Shown piece after piece: positions 43,986 through 52,327 of a stretch of 64,000 bases of DNA. The stretch lies in contig NZ_PJQW01000005.1 in NCBI RefSeq assembly GCF_004303025.1, positions 236,456-300,455 of the forward strand, given 5' to 3'. The translations under genes and the position numbers were made by a program. The stretch's first letter is position 1; each line of letters starts with the position of its first letter. This DNA comes from Flavobacterium sp. J27. GTDB lineage: Bacteria; Bacteroidota; Bacteroidia; Flavobacteriales; Flavobacteriaceae. Under the pieces are notes generated by a model. That model had not been told where the DNA came from. It was given only the letters and a program-made list of their open reading frames with translations, and did no database searches.

Positions 43986-46724
43986 ATGAAAAAAACTACC
44001 TTCTTATTCTTTTTTTTGATCACTTTTTCAGGGTTCTCTCAAATATTGTATCCGTATCTGCAAAATGTGACTCCTAATTCTATTTATGTGAGTTGGAAAA
44101 CCGATGCCAACTCTGAAACTATTGTTGAATATGGACTAGATGCTAGTAATTTAAATATTACTTTAACTGGAAATACTAACATTTTTACCGATTCTGGCTA
44201 TCCTGGAAATTACTATTATCATTCTGCTAAACTGACAAATTTAACAGCTAATACAAAATATTATTATAAAATTAGAACTGGAACAAACGAGTCGGCTGTA
44301 TATTCTTTTAAAACATTGCCAAATCCTGGTGAAGCCGCTACAGCAGACGGACACATTCGTTTCCTAATTATGGGGGATAACCAATTAAAAAACGAGCCTC
44401 GTTATGATTCATTAGTATCGGCTGCCAAAAGAAAAATTAAAGAAAAATGGGGTAATACATTATCTCCTGATGATAATATTGCCATGACATTTATGGTGGG
44501 TGATCAAGTAGATGTAGGAACGTTAGACCATTATGAGCATGTACATTTCAAAAAGAATAGGGGGTTGTCTGGAAATATTCCTATTCAAACAACTGTTGGT
44601 AATCACGAGACCTATGGAACATTAGGTATGAATTCCTATTATAGCCATTTTTTTATGAGTGAATTGTCTTATCAAGGTATTTCCTCTAATACCGAGAATT
44701 ATTATGCGCAACAAGCAGGAAATGTGTTGTTTATTAGTATGAGTTCAGAACATACTGGTTCTGCACAGTATGCTTGGTTACAACAAGTGCTAACCGCAGC
44801 TGAGAATGACCCGACCGTAGATTGGATCTTTTCTTTAAGTCATCGTCCATATCAAGCGGAACAATATGTAGGGGATATTTCAAACTGGGTAAGACAAACT
44901 GCGGTACCTCTTTTAACTACTTCGGATAAATACATCATGCACATTGGTGCACATCATCATTTGTATCATAGAGGGCAATTAAAAAACGCACAGGCTTATC
45001 AGATTATCTCAGGTGGAACGGCTTGGGATCAATATTGGTCTATGTCTACAGAACAAGATTTTGAAGATGTACAAAAAACCATCAGCAATTGGATGTATCA
45101 AATAGTAGATATCGATGTTGTTAATGGAAAAATGGACGTAGAAAGTTATTCTATAGGAAGTATTTTTAAATGGAAAAACAATCAGTTAATGGATTCGTTC
45201 CATCGCTATAAAAATAAAAATGCTCCTGTAAAACCTGCGATAACAAATGTTTTTTCTCAACCTGTAGAATTGCCTATTTTATTAGAAGGAACTAGTTTTA
45301 CAACCACTGAAAACGAATTATTAAACACTTCTCAGTTTCAAATATCTAAATTTAATGATTTTAATACTTTAGAAAAAGAATACTACCGCGATTATGAAAA
45401 TTTGTTTGGTAAATATGCAACGCAAACCGATTCTACTGTAAATGTTAATTTAGGTGTGGATATCACCAAAATAAATATTGTGTCAAATTCTTTAGATAAT
45501 GGAACACACTACGCAAGACTTCGTTATCGTGATAGAAATTTAGAATGGTCTTCATGGAGTGATGTTGTATCTTTTGAAGTAATTAATAGTAATGTGGCTA
45601 ACCCTGAGATTACAATCGATAGTCCAACATTTACCTATGCAAATAATCAAGCAATTGCTGTTAATTATGTAAATGTACCTGCTGCTAATGATACTTGGAT
45701 TGGTATATATAAAGACGGTCAAACACCAGGTGGGCCTGCGTCTCAAATATGGCAATATACTAATGGTACTGCTACAGGTACTGTCAATTTTACTTCTGGA
45801 TTAGCGCAAAGTGGTCGTTATTTTGCTGCTGTTTTTGAAAATGATGGCTATTCGGAAGTGGCCGATAGAGTTTACTTCTACGTAGGAGCTATACCTGTTT
45901 TAACTTCTAATTCAAGTGAATATGCTGTCGGTGAAGAAGTTATTATTTCGTTTACCAATGGACCAAACCTAGCAAACGATTGGATTGCTATTTATAAAAT
46001 GGGTATTGAAGCAGGTGATGCGCCTTCAGCAGCTTGGCAATATGTAACGACATCTAATGGTAGTAAGACCTTTACCAATTTACCAAAAGGGTATTATTAT
46101 GCTCAGTATTATATTCAAGATAGCTATAATGCTATTGGAGAAAAAGTCTTTTTTAAAGTTGGTGATTTGGTAACCGAATTATGGATTGATAGTCCAGTAT
46201 ATGATTTAGGGGAACAAATTAATGCCTCTTGGACAGATGCCCCAGGAATTGTAAAGGATTGGTTGGGTATTTATAATGAAGGAGACGATCCAAATAGTGA
46301 TCCTTTAATAAGTTATCAATATTTTAATGGTGTAGCCGAAGGAAATGCAACCATTACACCTGAAAATATGCCTTCTACAGTTGGAAATTATTATATCGTT
46401 ATGTTTACCAATGATTCTTACAACGAAGTGTCTAATCGTGTTTCTTTTCAAATGATGGATACTTTGGATAAAGAAGCATTTGCAATAGACAAAGGTATTA
46501 ACATGTTTCCTAATCCAACAAATAAAGAAAATAAAACCATCTTGCAATGTGATTATCCTATAGATGCTATCGAATTGTTTGATTTACAAGGGAAATTGCT
46601 ATACAAAACCAATAATATTAACAACAATAAATATTCTTTAATCACACAAGATTTAGCTAAAGGAGTTTATATCATAAAAATACATTCTAGAAAACTGTAT
46701 ACAGCAAAATTAGTGATAGAATAA
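43986..46724 (+). CDS. Secreted purple-acid-type metallophosphoesterase with T9SS sorting domain
   Basis: 912 aa. Signal peptide (1-18), a fibronectin-like purple acid phosphatase N-domain (20-110), and a metallophosphoesterase domain (115-375) with IMGDNQL, MVGDQVDVG, VGNHET, LSHRP and IGAHHHLYHRG. Residues about 540-830 hold three tandem beta-sandwich repeats of about 85 aa sharing DW(I/L)(G/A)IY and a late NDGYSEV/NDSYNEV phrase. A type A T9SS domain closes it (MFPNPTNKEN to the end). It should release phosphate from organic esters outside the cell. Confidence 0.9.
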   Translation: MKKTTFLFFFLITFSGFSQILYPYLQNVTPNSIYVSWKTDANSETIVEYGLDASNLNITLTGNTNIFTDSGYPGNYYYHSAKLTNLTANTKYYYKIRTGTNESAVYSFKTLPNPGEAATADGHIRFLIMGDNQLKNEPRYDSLVSAAKRKIKEKWGNTLSPDDNIAMTFMVGDQVDVGTLDHYEHVHFKKNRGLSGNIPIQTTVGNHETYGTLGMNSYYSHFFMSELSYQGISSNTENYYAQQAGNVLFISMSSEHTGSAQYAWLQQVLTAAENDPTVDWIFSLSHRPYQAEQYVGDISNWVRQTAVPLLTTSDKYIMHIGAHHHLYHRGQLKNAQAYQIISGGTAWDQYWSMSTEQDFEDVQKTISNWMYQIVDIDVVNGKMDVESYSIGSIFKWKNNQLMDSFHRYKNKNAPVKPAITNVFSQPVELPILLEGTSFTTTENELLNTSQFQISKFNDFNTLEKEYYRDYENLFGKYATQTDSTVNVNLGVDITKINIVSNSLDNGTHYARLRYRDRNLEWSSWSDVVSFEVINSNVANPEITIDSPTFTYANNQAIAVNYVNVPAANDTWIGIYKDGQTPGGPASQIWQYTNGTATGTVNFTSGLAQSGRYFAAVFENDGYSEVADRVYFYVGAIPVLTSNSSEYAVGEEVIISFTNGPNLANDWIAIYKMGIEAGDAPSAAWQYVTTSNGSKTFTNLPKGYYYAQYYIQDSYNAIGEKVFFKVGDLVTELWIDSPVYDLGEQINASWTDAPGIVKDWLGIYNEGDDPNSDPLISYQYFNGVAEGNATITPENMPSTVGNYYIVMFTNDSYNEVSNRVSFQMMDTLDKEAFAIDKGINMFPNPTNKENKTILQCDYPIDAIELFDLQGKLLYKTNNINNNKYSLITQDLAKGVYIIKIHSRKLYTAKLVIE

Positions 46725-46749
46725 TGCATTTTTATACTTTATAACAATC

Positions 46750-46779
46750 AAAAAGAGCCTTTTTAAAGGCTCTTTTTTT
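46750..46779 (+). terminator. Terminator shared by convergent genes
   Basis: Stem AAAAAGAGCCT with AGGCTCTTTTT around a 6-nt loop, flanked by A and T runs, between genes ending at 46724 (+) and 46796 (-). It can serve both. Confidence 0.8.
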
Positions 46780-46795
46780 ATAAGGTAAGTTATTT

Positions 46796-47557
46796 TTATA
46801 ACATCATACCACCAGAAATCTCAATTCTTTGACCGTTAATCCAGCTCGCTTCGTCTGTACATAAAAAGGCTACTATACCACCAATATCATCAGGGAGCCC
46901 CACTCTTCCCAGAGCAGTTACAGAGGATAAGAACTGATTTAAATCTTTATTGTCTCTTACCACACCACCTCCAAAGTCGGTTTCTATAGCTCCTGGCGCA
47001 ATTGTGTTTACTCTTATTCTTCTCGCTCCAAGTTCCTTTGCTTGATAGCGTGTTAAAACTTCAATACCTCCTTTCATGGTTGCATATGCTGCATAACCTG
47101 GTGTGGTAAAACGCGCTAATCCTGTTGAAACATTTACAATACCACCACCATCTTGTAATATTGGAACTAATTTTTGTGAAAGAAAATATACTCCTTTTAA
47201 ATGAATATTAAAAAGTAAATCAAATTGTTCTTCGGTTGTTTCTTCAAAAGAAGCATGTATACCAATGCCTGCATTATTGATTAAGAAATCAATCTTTTCG
47301 GCTTGAAAATTTTCTTTTAAAACAGTAACCAAAGAGTTTTTAAAGGTGTCAAAAGTATTGCTTTTGGAAGTGTCTAACTGAATACTCGCTGCTTTTTGAC
47401 CTAATTGTTCAATTTCAGTAACTACTTTTTTAGCTTCTACTTCATTACTATGATAGGTGAAAATAACATCGATTCCTTTTTTTGCTAAACTGACAACCAT
47501 GTTTTTTCCTAAACCACGGCTACCACCTGTTACTAATGCAATTTTGTTTTTGTTCAT
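46796..47557 (-). CDS. SDR-family oxidoreductase
   Basis: 253 aa classical short-chain dehydrogenase: cofactor motif TGGSRGLGKN (10-19), NNAGIG near 94, catalytic Ser in NVSTG, YAAYATMKGG (Tyr-x3-Lys) and the closing WINGQRIEISGGM. It is probably NADP-dependent because of the Arg after the Gly-rich loop. The AraC-type regulator lies 90 bp upstream on the same strand and may control it. The substrate is unknown. Confidence 0.93.
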   Translation of the reverse strand: MNKNKIALVTGGSRGLGKNMVVSLAKKGIDVIFTYHSNEVEAKKVVTEIEQLGQKAASIQLDTSKSNTFDTFKNSLVTVLKENFQAEKIDFLINNAGIGIHASFEETTEEQFDLLFNIHLKGVYFLSQKLVPILQDGGGIVNVSTGLARFTTPGYAAYATMKGGIEVLTRYQAKELGARRIRVNTIAPGAIETDFGGGVVRDNKDLNQFLSSVTALGRVGLPDDIGGIVAFLCTDEASWINGQRIEISGGMML

Positions 47558-47647
47558 GATTATTTCTTATTATGATTACAGGAACAAAGGTATTTATTGA
47601 AAAACCTTAGGAGTTACAACTAACAAGTAAAAAATTGTAAATTTCAA

Positions 47648-48565
47648 TCAATTTGAGGTGGACCTGTATTTTAATGGCGTGAGCGAAGTTTGTTTCTTAA
47701 AAAAGTTGGAAAAATGAGATAGTTCTTCAAAACCCAAACCAAAGGAAATATCTGAAATATTCCAATCCGTTTGATGCAAGAGTATTTTAGCTTCTTTAAG
47801 AATGCGATTGTTAATGATGCTAGTTGTAGTTTTACCGGTGCTTTCTTTCAGTACTTTGTTTAAATGATTCACATGGATAGACAATCGATCAGCATATTCT
47901 TTGGCAGTTTTTAATTCTAAACGTTGCTGCGGTGCTTCAATCGGAAACTGACGCTCTAATAATTCAATAAAAAGAGAAGTAATTCTGCTAGTCGCATTCA
48001 CTTCCGAATAGGTTGCATTTACAGGTTGTAATTTCTGACCTTGATGAATCAATTCTAACACATACATACGCAACAAATCATATTTATAGGCATAATCGGA
48101 ATTGATTTCCTTTTGCATTTTTTCAAAAATATAAGAAAACTCTTTTACTTGTGCATCTGTAAGTTCAAAAATTGGATACCCATTGGGTTGAAAAATAGGT
48201 AAGCTGTTCAAAGCAAGCTGACTTTGGCTTTTAACCAAAAAATCTTCCGTAAAGACACAAAAATAACCTTCTTGATTTTCGTCCAATGGATAATAATGAT
48301 AAGGAATTTTTGGCGTTGCAAACAACAAAGCGTTGGTGTCTATATTGAAGGTTCTATCTGCATATTCAGCCTTGTTTTTACCACTAATCAAACTTATTTT
48401 ATAATACGATCTTCTATTGTAAGGCATAACAGCTTGTTCTTTGTATTTGGCCATCACTTTAGGAATCTCAAAAACATTAAAATGACCAATGTCTTCCTTA
48501 ACATCATGGGGTAAGGCTACATTTATGTCGTTGTAAAATGCTTCTATTGATATGGGGTGTTTCAT
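47648..48565 (-). CDS. AraC-family transcriptional regulator
   Basis: 305 aa. The N-terminal cupin-like sensing domain (1-190) is followed by two helix-turn-helix motifs (215-305): YADRLSIHVNHLNKVLKEST and ISDISFGLGFEELSHFSNFF, the typical AraC end. It is followed by an SDR gene on the same strand, a common regulator-target pairing in flavobacteria. Confidence 0.92.
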   Translation of the reverse strand: MKHPISIEAFYNDINVALPHDVKEDIGHFNVFEIPKVMAKYKEQAVMPYNRRSYYKISLISGKNKAEYADRTFNIDTNALLFATPKIPYHYYPLDENQEGYFCVFTEDFLVKSQSQLALNSLPIFQPNGYPIFELTDAQVKEFSYIFEKMQKEINSDYAYKYDLLRMYVLELIHQGQKLQPVNATYSEVNATSRITSLFIELLERQFPIEAPQQRLELKTAKEYADRLSIHVNHLNKVLKESTGKTTTSIINNRILKEAKILLHQTDWNISDISFGLGFEELSHFSNFFKKQTSLTPLKYRSTSN

Positions 48566-48666
48566 AGTTTCTTTTTTACAAAAATCAAATATACTAATTT
48601 TATTGATAAAAATATTTTTTTAAAGATAGTAGTAGAAAAGTACTACTGTCTTTAAATATAATTCCT

Positions 48667-48674
48667 TATATTTG
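48667..48674 (+). promoter_or_regulatory. Putative -7 box TATATTTG
   Basis: TAnnTTTG match 20 bp upstream of the start at 48695. Confidence 0.4.
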
Positions 48675-48694
48675 ATAGTATAAGACCTATTGCT

Positions 48695-49396
48695 ATGCAC
48701 CAAAAAACAACCCTTTCCATAAATACTCCTTGTGTAGAAAAATTCGATAACTTTTTGCAAACTGAAAAAGGAGGTTTTTGTACTATTTGTCAGAAGGAAG
48801 TAATCGATTTTAGAAATTGGACTGATGAAGCTATTGCAAATCATTTTAACACCACTACGCAAAAAACTTGCGGTTTGTTTAAAGAAGCCCAACTGAAAAC
48901 CTATTCTCGCGAAAAAAATGAAATGCTACTTAAGAGAAAAAGTTATTTAAATATAGGTTTAGCAAGCTTTTCTTTGTTGTCTTTATTCGCAGTTGGTACT
49001 GCAAGTGCGCAAACTAAAGGAAAACCAGAAATCGTACAAACACCAAACCAGCAAAAACAGAACCCACAAACGGAAGGTATAATAGTAAGGGGAGTTGTTT
49101 ATGATAAGTTAGGCCCTTTACCAGGGGCTAATGTTGTTGTAAAAGGGTTATATAAGGGCGTTCAAACAAACCTTAATGGTGAGTTTACTTTTCCAAAACC
49201 TTTAATAATTGGAGATGTTTTAATTGTAAGTTATGTTGGATTTAAAACAAAAGAAGTGGTGGTGTCGCAAGAGCCTCTCTCCATTGTATTACTTGATGAA
49301 GAAATTGCTTGGATGGGTGAAGTAGCCGTTGCCAGGGAATACCATTCTAAGCCTTCTTTTTTTCAAAGAATTCGTAACTGGTTTAGAAATGAGTAA
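48695..49396 (+). CDS. Membrane protein with carboxypeptidase-regulatory-like domain
   Basis: 233 aa. The N-terminal 75 residues include CTICQKEVIDFRNWTDEAI and a later Cys, as in a small family of flavobacterial membrane anchors. One membrane segment lies at about 88-108. Residues 128-205 form a CarboxypepD_reg-like domain (GVVYDKLGPLPGANVVVKG and LIVSYVGFKTKEV), the module usually seen before TonB receptors. The C-terminus is basic. The stop overlaps the transglutaminase start by 8 bp, so the two are translationally coupled. Confidence 0.85.
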   Translation: MHQKTTLSINTPCVEKFDNFLQTEKGGFCTICQKEVIDFRNWTDEAIANHFNTTTQKTCGLFKEAQLKTYSREKNEMLLKRKSYLNIGLASFSLLSLFAVGTASAQTKGKPEIVQTPNQQKQNPQTEGIIVRGVVYDKLGPLPGANVVVKGLYKGVQTNLNGEFTFPKPLIIGDVLIVSYVGFKTKEVVVSQEPLSIVLLDEEIAWMGEVAVAREYHSKPSFFQRIRNWFRNE

Positions 49397-50402
49397 AAAA
49401 GTGCTGTTTGGTATTCTTTTTTATCTACCCTGCATACTTGTTGCGCAGTTGTCTGATTTTAAAACTATCGATTTTACAAAAGCAGATGATGTAGCAGCTC
49501 AGTATCAAGGAGCAAGTCTGGAGAGTTTGCCTGTTTTATCCTATAACTTAACCAATAGCTTAACTACTGAGGTTGAGAAATTTAGAGCGTTGTATACTTG
49601 GGTATGTAATAATATTGAAAATGACTATTATGCGTCAGAAAAAAATAGCAGTAAAAGGAAGAAATGGTATAATGATAGTCTACAATTAGCAAAATGGGAT
49701 AAATTATTTACTAAAGAAACTTTTGAAAAATTAAAAAATAAAAAGAAAACAGTTTGTACAGGTTATGCCTATCTTATTAAAGAAATGTCCCAATTTGCAG
49801 GTTTAAAATGCGAAATTATAAACGGTTACGGAAGGACCGTTACTAAAAATATTAAAAAGCGAAGTGTTCCAAATCACTCTTGGAATGCGGTATCTCTAAA
49901 TGATAAATGGTATCTATGCGACGCCACTTGGTCTGCTGGTTTTTATGACATGGGAACCAATCAATTTGTTTCAGATTTTAACGACTCTTATTTTTTATCC
50001 GATCCTATAGTTTTTGCTAAAGATCATTATCCATTAGAAAAGAAATGGCTATTATTAGACACTCCTATTACAATTGATTTTTTTTTAAGCGCTCCAATAG
50101 TTTATAACAGTACTTATCGCTATGGAATAATGCCAGTTCAGCCTGAAACCTTTGAGATGGAATGTAAAAAAGGACAAGAGGTGATTTTTTATCTTCAAGC
50201 TAATAAACCTATTAATACAGATGAATTATCTGCTGAATTAGTTTCAGGTTCTTATAGAAAATCAAATGAAATTATAGTTACTAGATTAAAAGAAAACCTT
50301 TTGGAAATTAAAACTACTTTCCATCTAAAAGGGAAATATGATTTTCATTTTAAATTAAACAGAGCCTATTTAATTACCTACAGGGTTGCTATCAAAAAAT
50401 AA
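49389..50402 (+). CDS. Secreted transglutaminase-like protein
   Basis: 337 aa from ATG 49389, giving a signal peptide (about 1-19, ending LVAQ); the longer frame from 49329 is a shadow within the previous gene. The transglutaminase core has the catalytic Cys in KKTVCTGYAYL (about 122), His in NHSWNAVSL and Asp in WYLCDATWSAG. Bacterial members are usually proteases or peptide-crosslinking enzymes. The C-terminal 110 residues are beta-rich and unassigned. Confidence 0.88.
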   Translation: MSKKVLFGILFYLPCILVAQLSDFKTIDFTKADDVAAQYQGASLESLPVLSYNLTNSLTTEVEKFRALYTWVCNNIENDYYASEKNSSKRKKWYNDSLQLAKWDKLFTKETFEKLKNKKKTVCTGYAYLIKEMSQFAGLKCEIINGYGRTVTKNIKKRSVPNHSWNAVSLNDKWYLCDATWSAGFYDMGTNQFVSDFNDSYFLSDPIVFAKDHYPLEKKWLLLDTPITIDFFLSAPIVYNSTYRYGIMPVQPETFEMECKKGQEVIFYLQANKPINTDELSAELVSGSYRKSNEIIVTRLKENLLEIKTTFHLKGKYDFHFKLNRAYLITYRVAIKK

Positions 50403-50618
50403 GAATAGCGTTCATTTTCAACGAAACAAGCACAACCTAAAATTGTTTTTATTTTATTTATACAATATAGTTATATCTTATTTATGTTGAATTTATAGTA
50501 AGGTTATAGTAACTTTATAATAACCTTATAGCTAATAATATATGATTAAAATTCTAGTATATCTTCAATAAAAGTCTAAAACCAACACGGAAATACTACT
50601 TTAAAATAGAAAATAAGC

Positions 50619-50643
50619 TATCTTTGCGTATTATATACACGTT
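50619..50643 (+). promoter_or_regulatory. nrtR promoter -7 box with operator O1
   Basis: TATCTTTG (50619-50626) matches the -7 element. It overlaps an imperfect dyad TTTGCGTATTATATACACG (50623-50641) whose 21-bp frame matches the prs operator O3 at 14 positions. The site ends 3 bp before the nrtR start codon, suggesting autoregulation and a very short leader. Confidence 0.65.
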
Positions 50644-50646
50644 TTT

Positions 50647-51342
50647 ATGTCTGCAAATCATCAAAATATAAGAATAGCAGTAGATGCTGTTGTTTTTGGC
50701 TACCAAAAATCAAAATTATATGTACTATTAATCCAACAAAAATTTGGGAGTCAAAATACCTATTGGGCTTTGCCAGGAGGTTTGGTACAAGAAGATGAAA
50801 CGCTTATAGAAGCGGTAAAAAGAGAACTTAAAGAAGAAACCAATGTAGGGGTAAACTATTTGGAACAATTATACACCTTTGGTGATGATATAACTCGCGA
50901 TCCTAGAAATAGAGTTGTTTCGGTTGCTTATTTTGCTTTGGTTGATCCTTCTAAACTTACTTTAATTGCCGATACTGATGCTGATCATGTTTCTTGGGTG
51001 GAAGTTGATAAAATGCCTAATTTAGCTTTTGATCATAACGAAATTGTGCAAATGGGTTTGCAAAGACTTAAAAACAAACTTACCTATCAACCTATTGGTT
51101 TTGACTTATTGCCTCAAAAATTTCTATTTTCTCAACTAGAGAATTTATATACGACTATTATTGGTAAAGAAATTGACCGTCGTAATTTTAGAAAAAAAAT
51201 GATGAGTTTTGGTTTTATAATAGAAACTGATGAATTTGCCAACAAAAAAACAGGTCGCCCAGCCAAGTTATATACTTTTAATGTTTCTGAGTATAAACGC
51301 CTTGAAAAAGAGGGAATTCACTTTGAAATAAAATTAGTGTAA
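50647..51342 (+). CDS. nrtR: NrtR-type Nudix transcriptional regulator of NAD metabolism
   Basis: 231 aa. An N-terminal Nudix domain (10-150) with the box GLVQEDETLIEAVKRELKEE, in which the final Gly of the consensus is replaced by Asn (ETNV), so catalysis may be weak. The C-terminal 75 residues form a winged helix with RRNFRKKMMSFGFI and KKTGRPAKLYTF, the NrtR DNA-binding element. NrtR proteins repress NAD salvage genes and release DNA on binding ADP-ribose. Here it precedes prs, and three matching dyads lie at the two promoters. It is the likely sensor for the downstream ADP-ribose island. Confidence 0.9.
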   Translation: MSANHQNIRIAVDAVVFGYQKSKLYVLLIQQKFGSQNTYWALPGGLVQEDETLIEAVKRELKEETNVGVNYLEQLYTFGDDITRDPRNRVVSVAYFALVDPSKLTLIADTDADHVSWVEVDKMPNLAFDHNEIVQMGLQRLKNKLTYQPIGFDLLPQKFLFSQLENLYTTIIGKEIDRRNFRKKMMSFGFIIETDEFANKKTGRPAKLYTFNVSEYKRLEKEGIHFEIKLV

Positions 51343-51354
51343 AAAAAACACAAA
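51334..51354 (+). promoter_or_regulatory. Operator O2, overlapping the nrtR stop codon
   Basis: TTAGTGT-N7-ACACAAA, identical to O3 at 19 of 21 positions and located 55 bp upstream of it. The nrtR stop (51340-51342) lies within it. Next to it is another perfect dyad ACAAAAT-AAT-ATTTTGT (51350-51366). Confidence 0.65.
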
Positions 51355-51361
51355 ATAATAT

Positions 51362-51409
51362 TTTGTCAGAAAAAAATTAAATCATACATTTGTGTAAAAT
51401 AAACACAAA
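51362..51409 (+). promoter_or_regulatory. prs promoter and operator O3
   Basis: A -33 element TTTG (51362-51365) is followed after 19 bp by the -7 box TACATTTG (51385-51392). O3 at 51389-51409 is a perfect dyad TTTGTGT-N7-ACACAAA that covers the end of the -7 box and the expected transcription start, as expected for a repressor site. The prs ATG is 4 bp downstream. Confidence 0.75.
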
Positions 51410-51413
51410 TACT

Positions 51414-52244
51414 ATGATTCTTAACTTAGACCCTCATTTTGCACCACTTGGCATTCAAAATACAATTGCATTTCAAAGTTTTGTTTTTTCTGGTGGTGAG
51501 CCGCATATAAAAATTACAGCTGATTTTAGCACTACGCAAACCGTTTGTGTTACGCATAGACTCAATTCTTTTGCAGACTTAGGTTTGTTTTGTTTGGCAA
51601 TAGATGCTTTACGAAGAATGGGTGTTCAAAAGATTACCGCAGTAGTACCATACTTTCCTGCAGCAAGACAAGATCGTGTAATGATTCCTGGTGAACCTTT
51701 ATCTGTAAAAGTGTATGCAGATATTATCAATGCTTTGCAACTAGAAAGTATTCACGTTTTTGATCCTCATTCTGAAGTAACACCAGCGGTTTTAAACAAC
51801 TGTAAAGTGATTCCTAATTATCAATTTATTCAAGAAGTTATTCAGAAAATTGGAAACGAAGTTTTATTGATTTCTCCAGATGGTGGCGCTTTAAAGAAAA
51901 TCTATAAAGTATCTGAATTTCTAGGAGGTGTTGAGGTAGTGGAATGCAGTAAAAGTAGAGATGTGAAAACAGGAAAATTATCTGGTTTTAAAGTGTATTC
52001 AGAAGATTTGGAAGGGAAAGATTGTTTAATTGTAGACGATATATGCGATGGTGGAGGCACTTTTATTGGTTTAGCTGAAGAACTGAAAAATAAAAATGCC
52101 GGTCGCTTATACTTAGCAGTGAGTCATGGGATATTCAATAAAGGTTTTGAGAGCCTTCAAGTTTTTGAACGCATTTTTACAACCAATTCTTTTAAAGATA
52201 TCGAAAACGAAAAAGTAGAAGTAATTCAATTAGAAGTAAAGTAA
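51414..52244 (+). CDS. Short ribose-phosphate pyrophosphokinase paralogue
   Basis: 276 aa from ATG 51414; a TTG at 51390 would start inside the operator and is rejected. It is shorter than housekeeping Prs (about 315). It keeps the ATP-loop element YFPAARQDRVM, the DPHS metal motif and the PRPP loop CLIVDDICDGGGTF. The usual early FxDGE motif is replaced by FSGGE. NrtR operons often carry such a Prs to make PRPP for nicotinamide salvage. The similar phage enzyme Adps pyrophosphorylates ADP-ribose, and given this context that activity is a possible alternative. Confidence 0.88.
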   Translation: MILNLDPHFAPLGIQNTIAFQSFVFSGGEPHIKITADFSTTQTVCVTHRLNSFADLGLFCLAIDALRRMGVQKITAVVPYFPAARQDRVMIPGEPLSVKVYADIINALQLESIHVFDPHSEVTPAVLNNCKVIPNYQFIQEVIQKIGNEVLLISPDGGALKKIYKVSEFLGGVEVVECSKSRDVKTGKLSGFKVYSEDLEGKDCLIVDDICDGGGTFIGLAEELKNKNAGRLYLAVSHGIFNKGFESLQVFERIFTTNSFKDIENEKVEVIQLEVK

Positions 52245-52254
52245 TAGTAGTTCA

Positions 52255-52309
52255 CGTCAGTTCGAGTGTTTTTTATGGAATGAAATGGAGTAAAAAATGT
52301 ATCGAGAAC
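52255..52309 (+). repeat. REP-like palindromic repeat, copy 1
   Basis: Begins CGTCAGTTCGAGTG and ends TGTATCGAGAAC, with imperfectly complementary ends (GTTC.../...GAAC). A second copy lies at 57583-57636. It fills the gap between the prs and first ADP-ribosylglycohydrolase genes. Confidence 0.8.
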
Positions 52310-52327
52310 ACATAAAAAAAAGGAAAA

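Noticed and set aside
48620-48892. Minus-strand 90-aa frame over the start of the 48.7-kb gene
   Set aside because: It is antisense to a gene with recognisable domains and has no family-like sequence.
51390-51413. TTG start adding eight residues to Prs
   Set aside because: It lies in the promoter and operator dyad; the ATG at 51414 gives the family's usual N-terminus.
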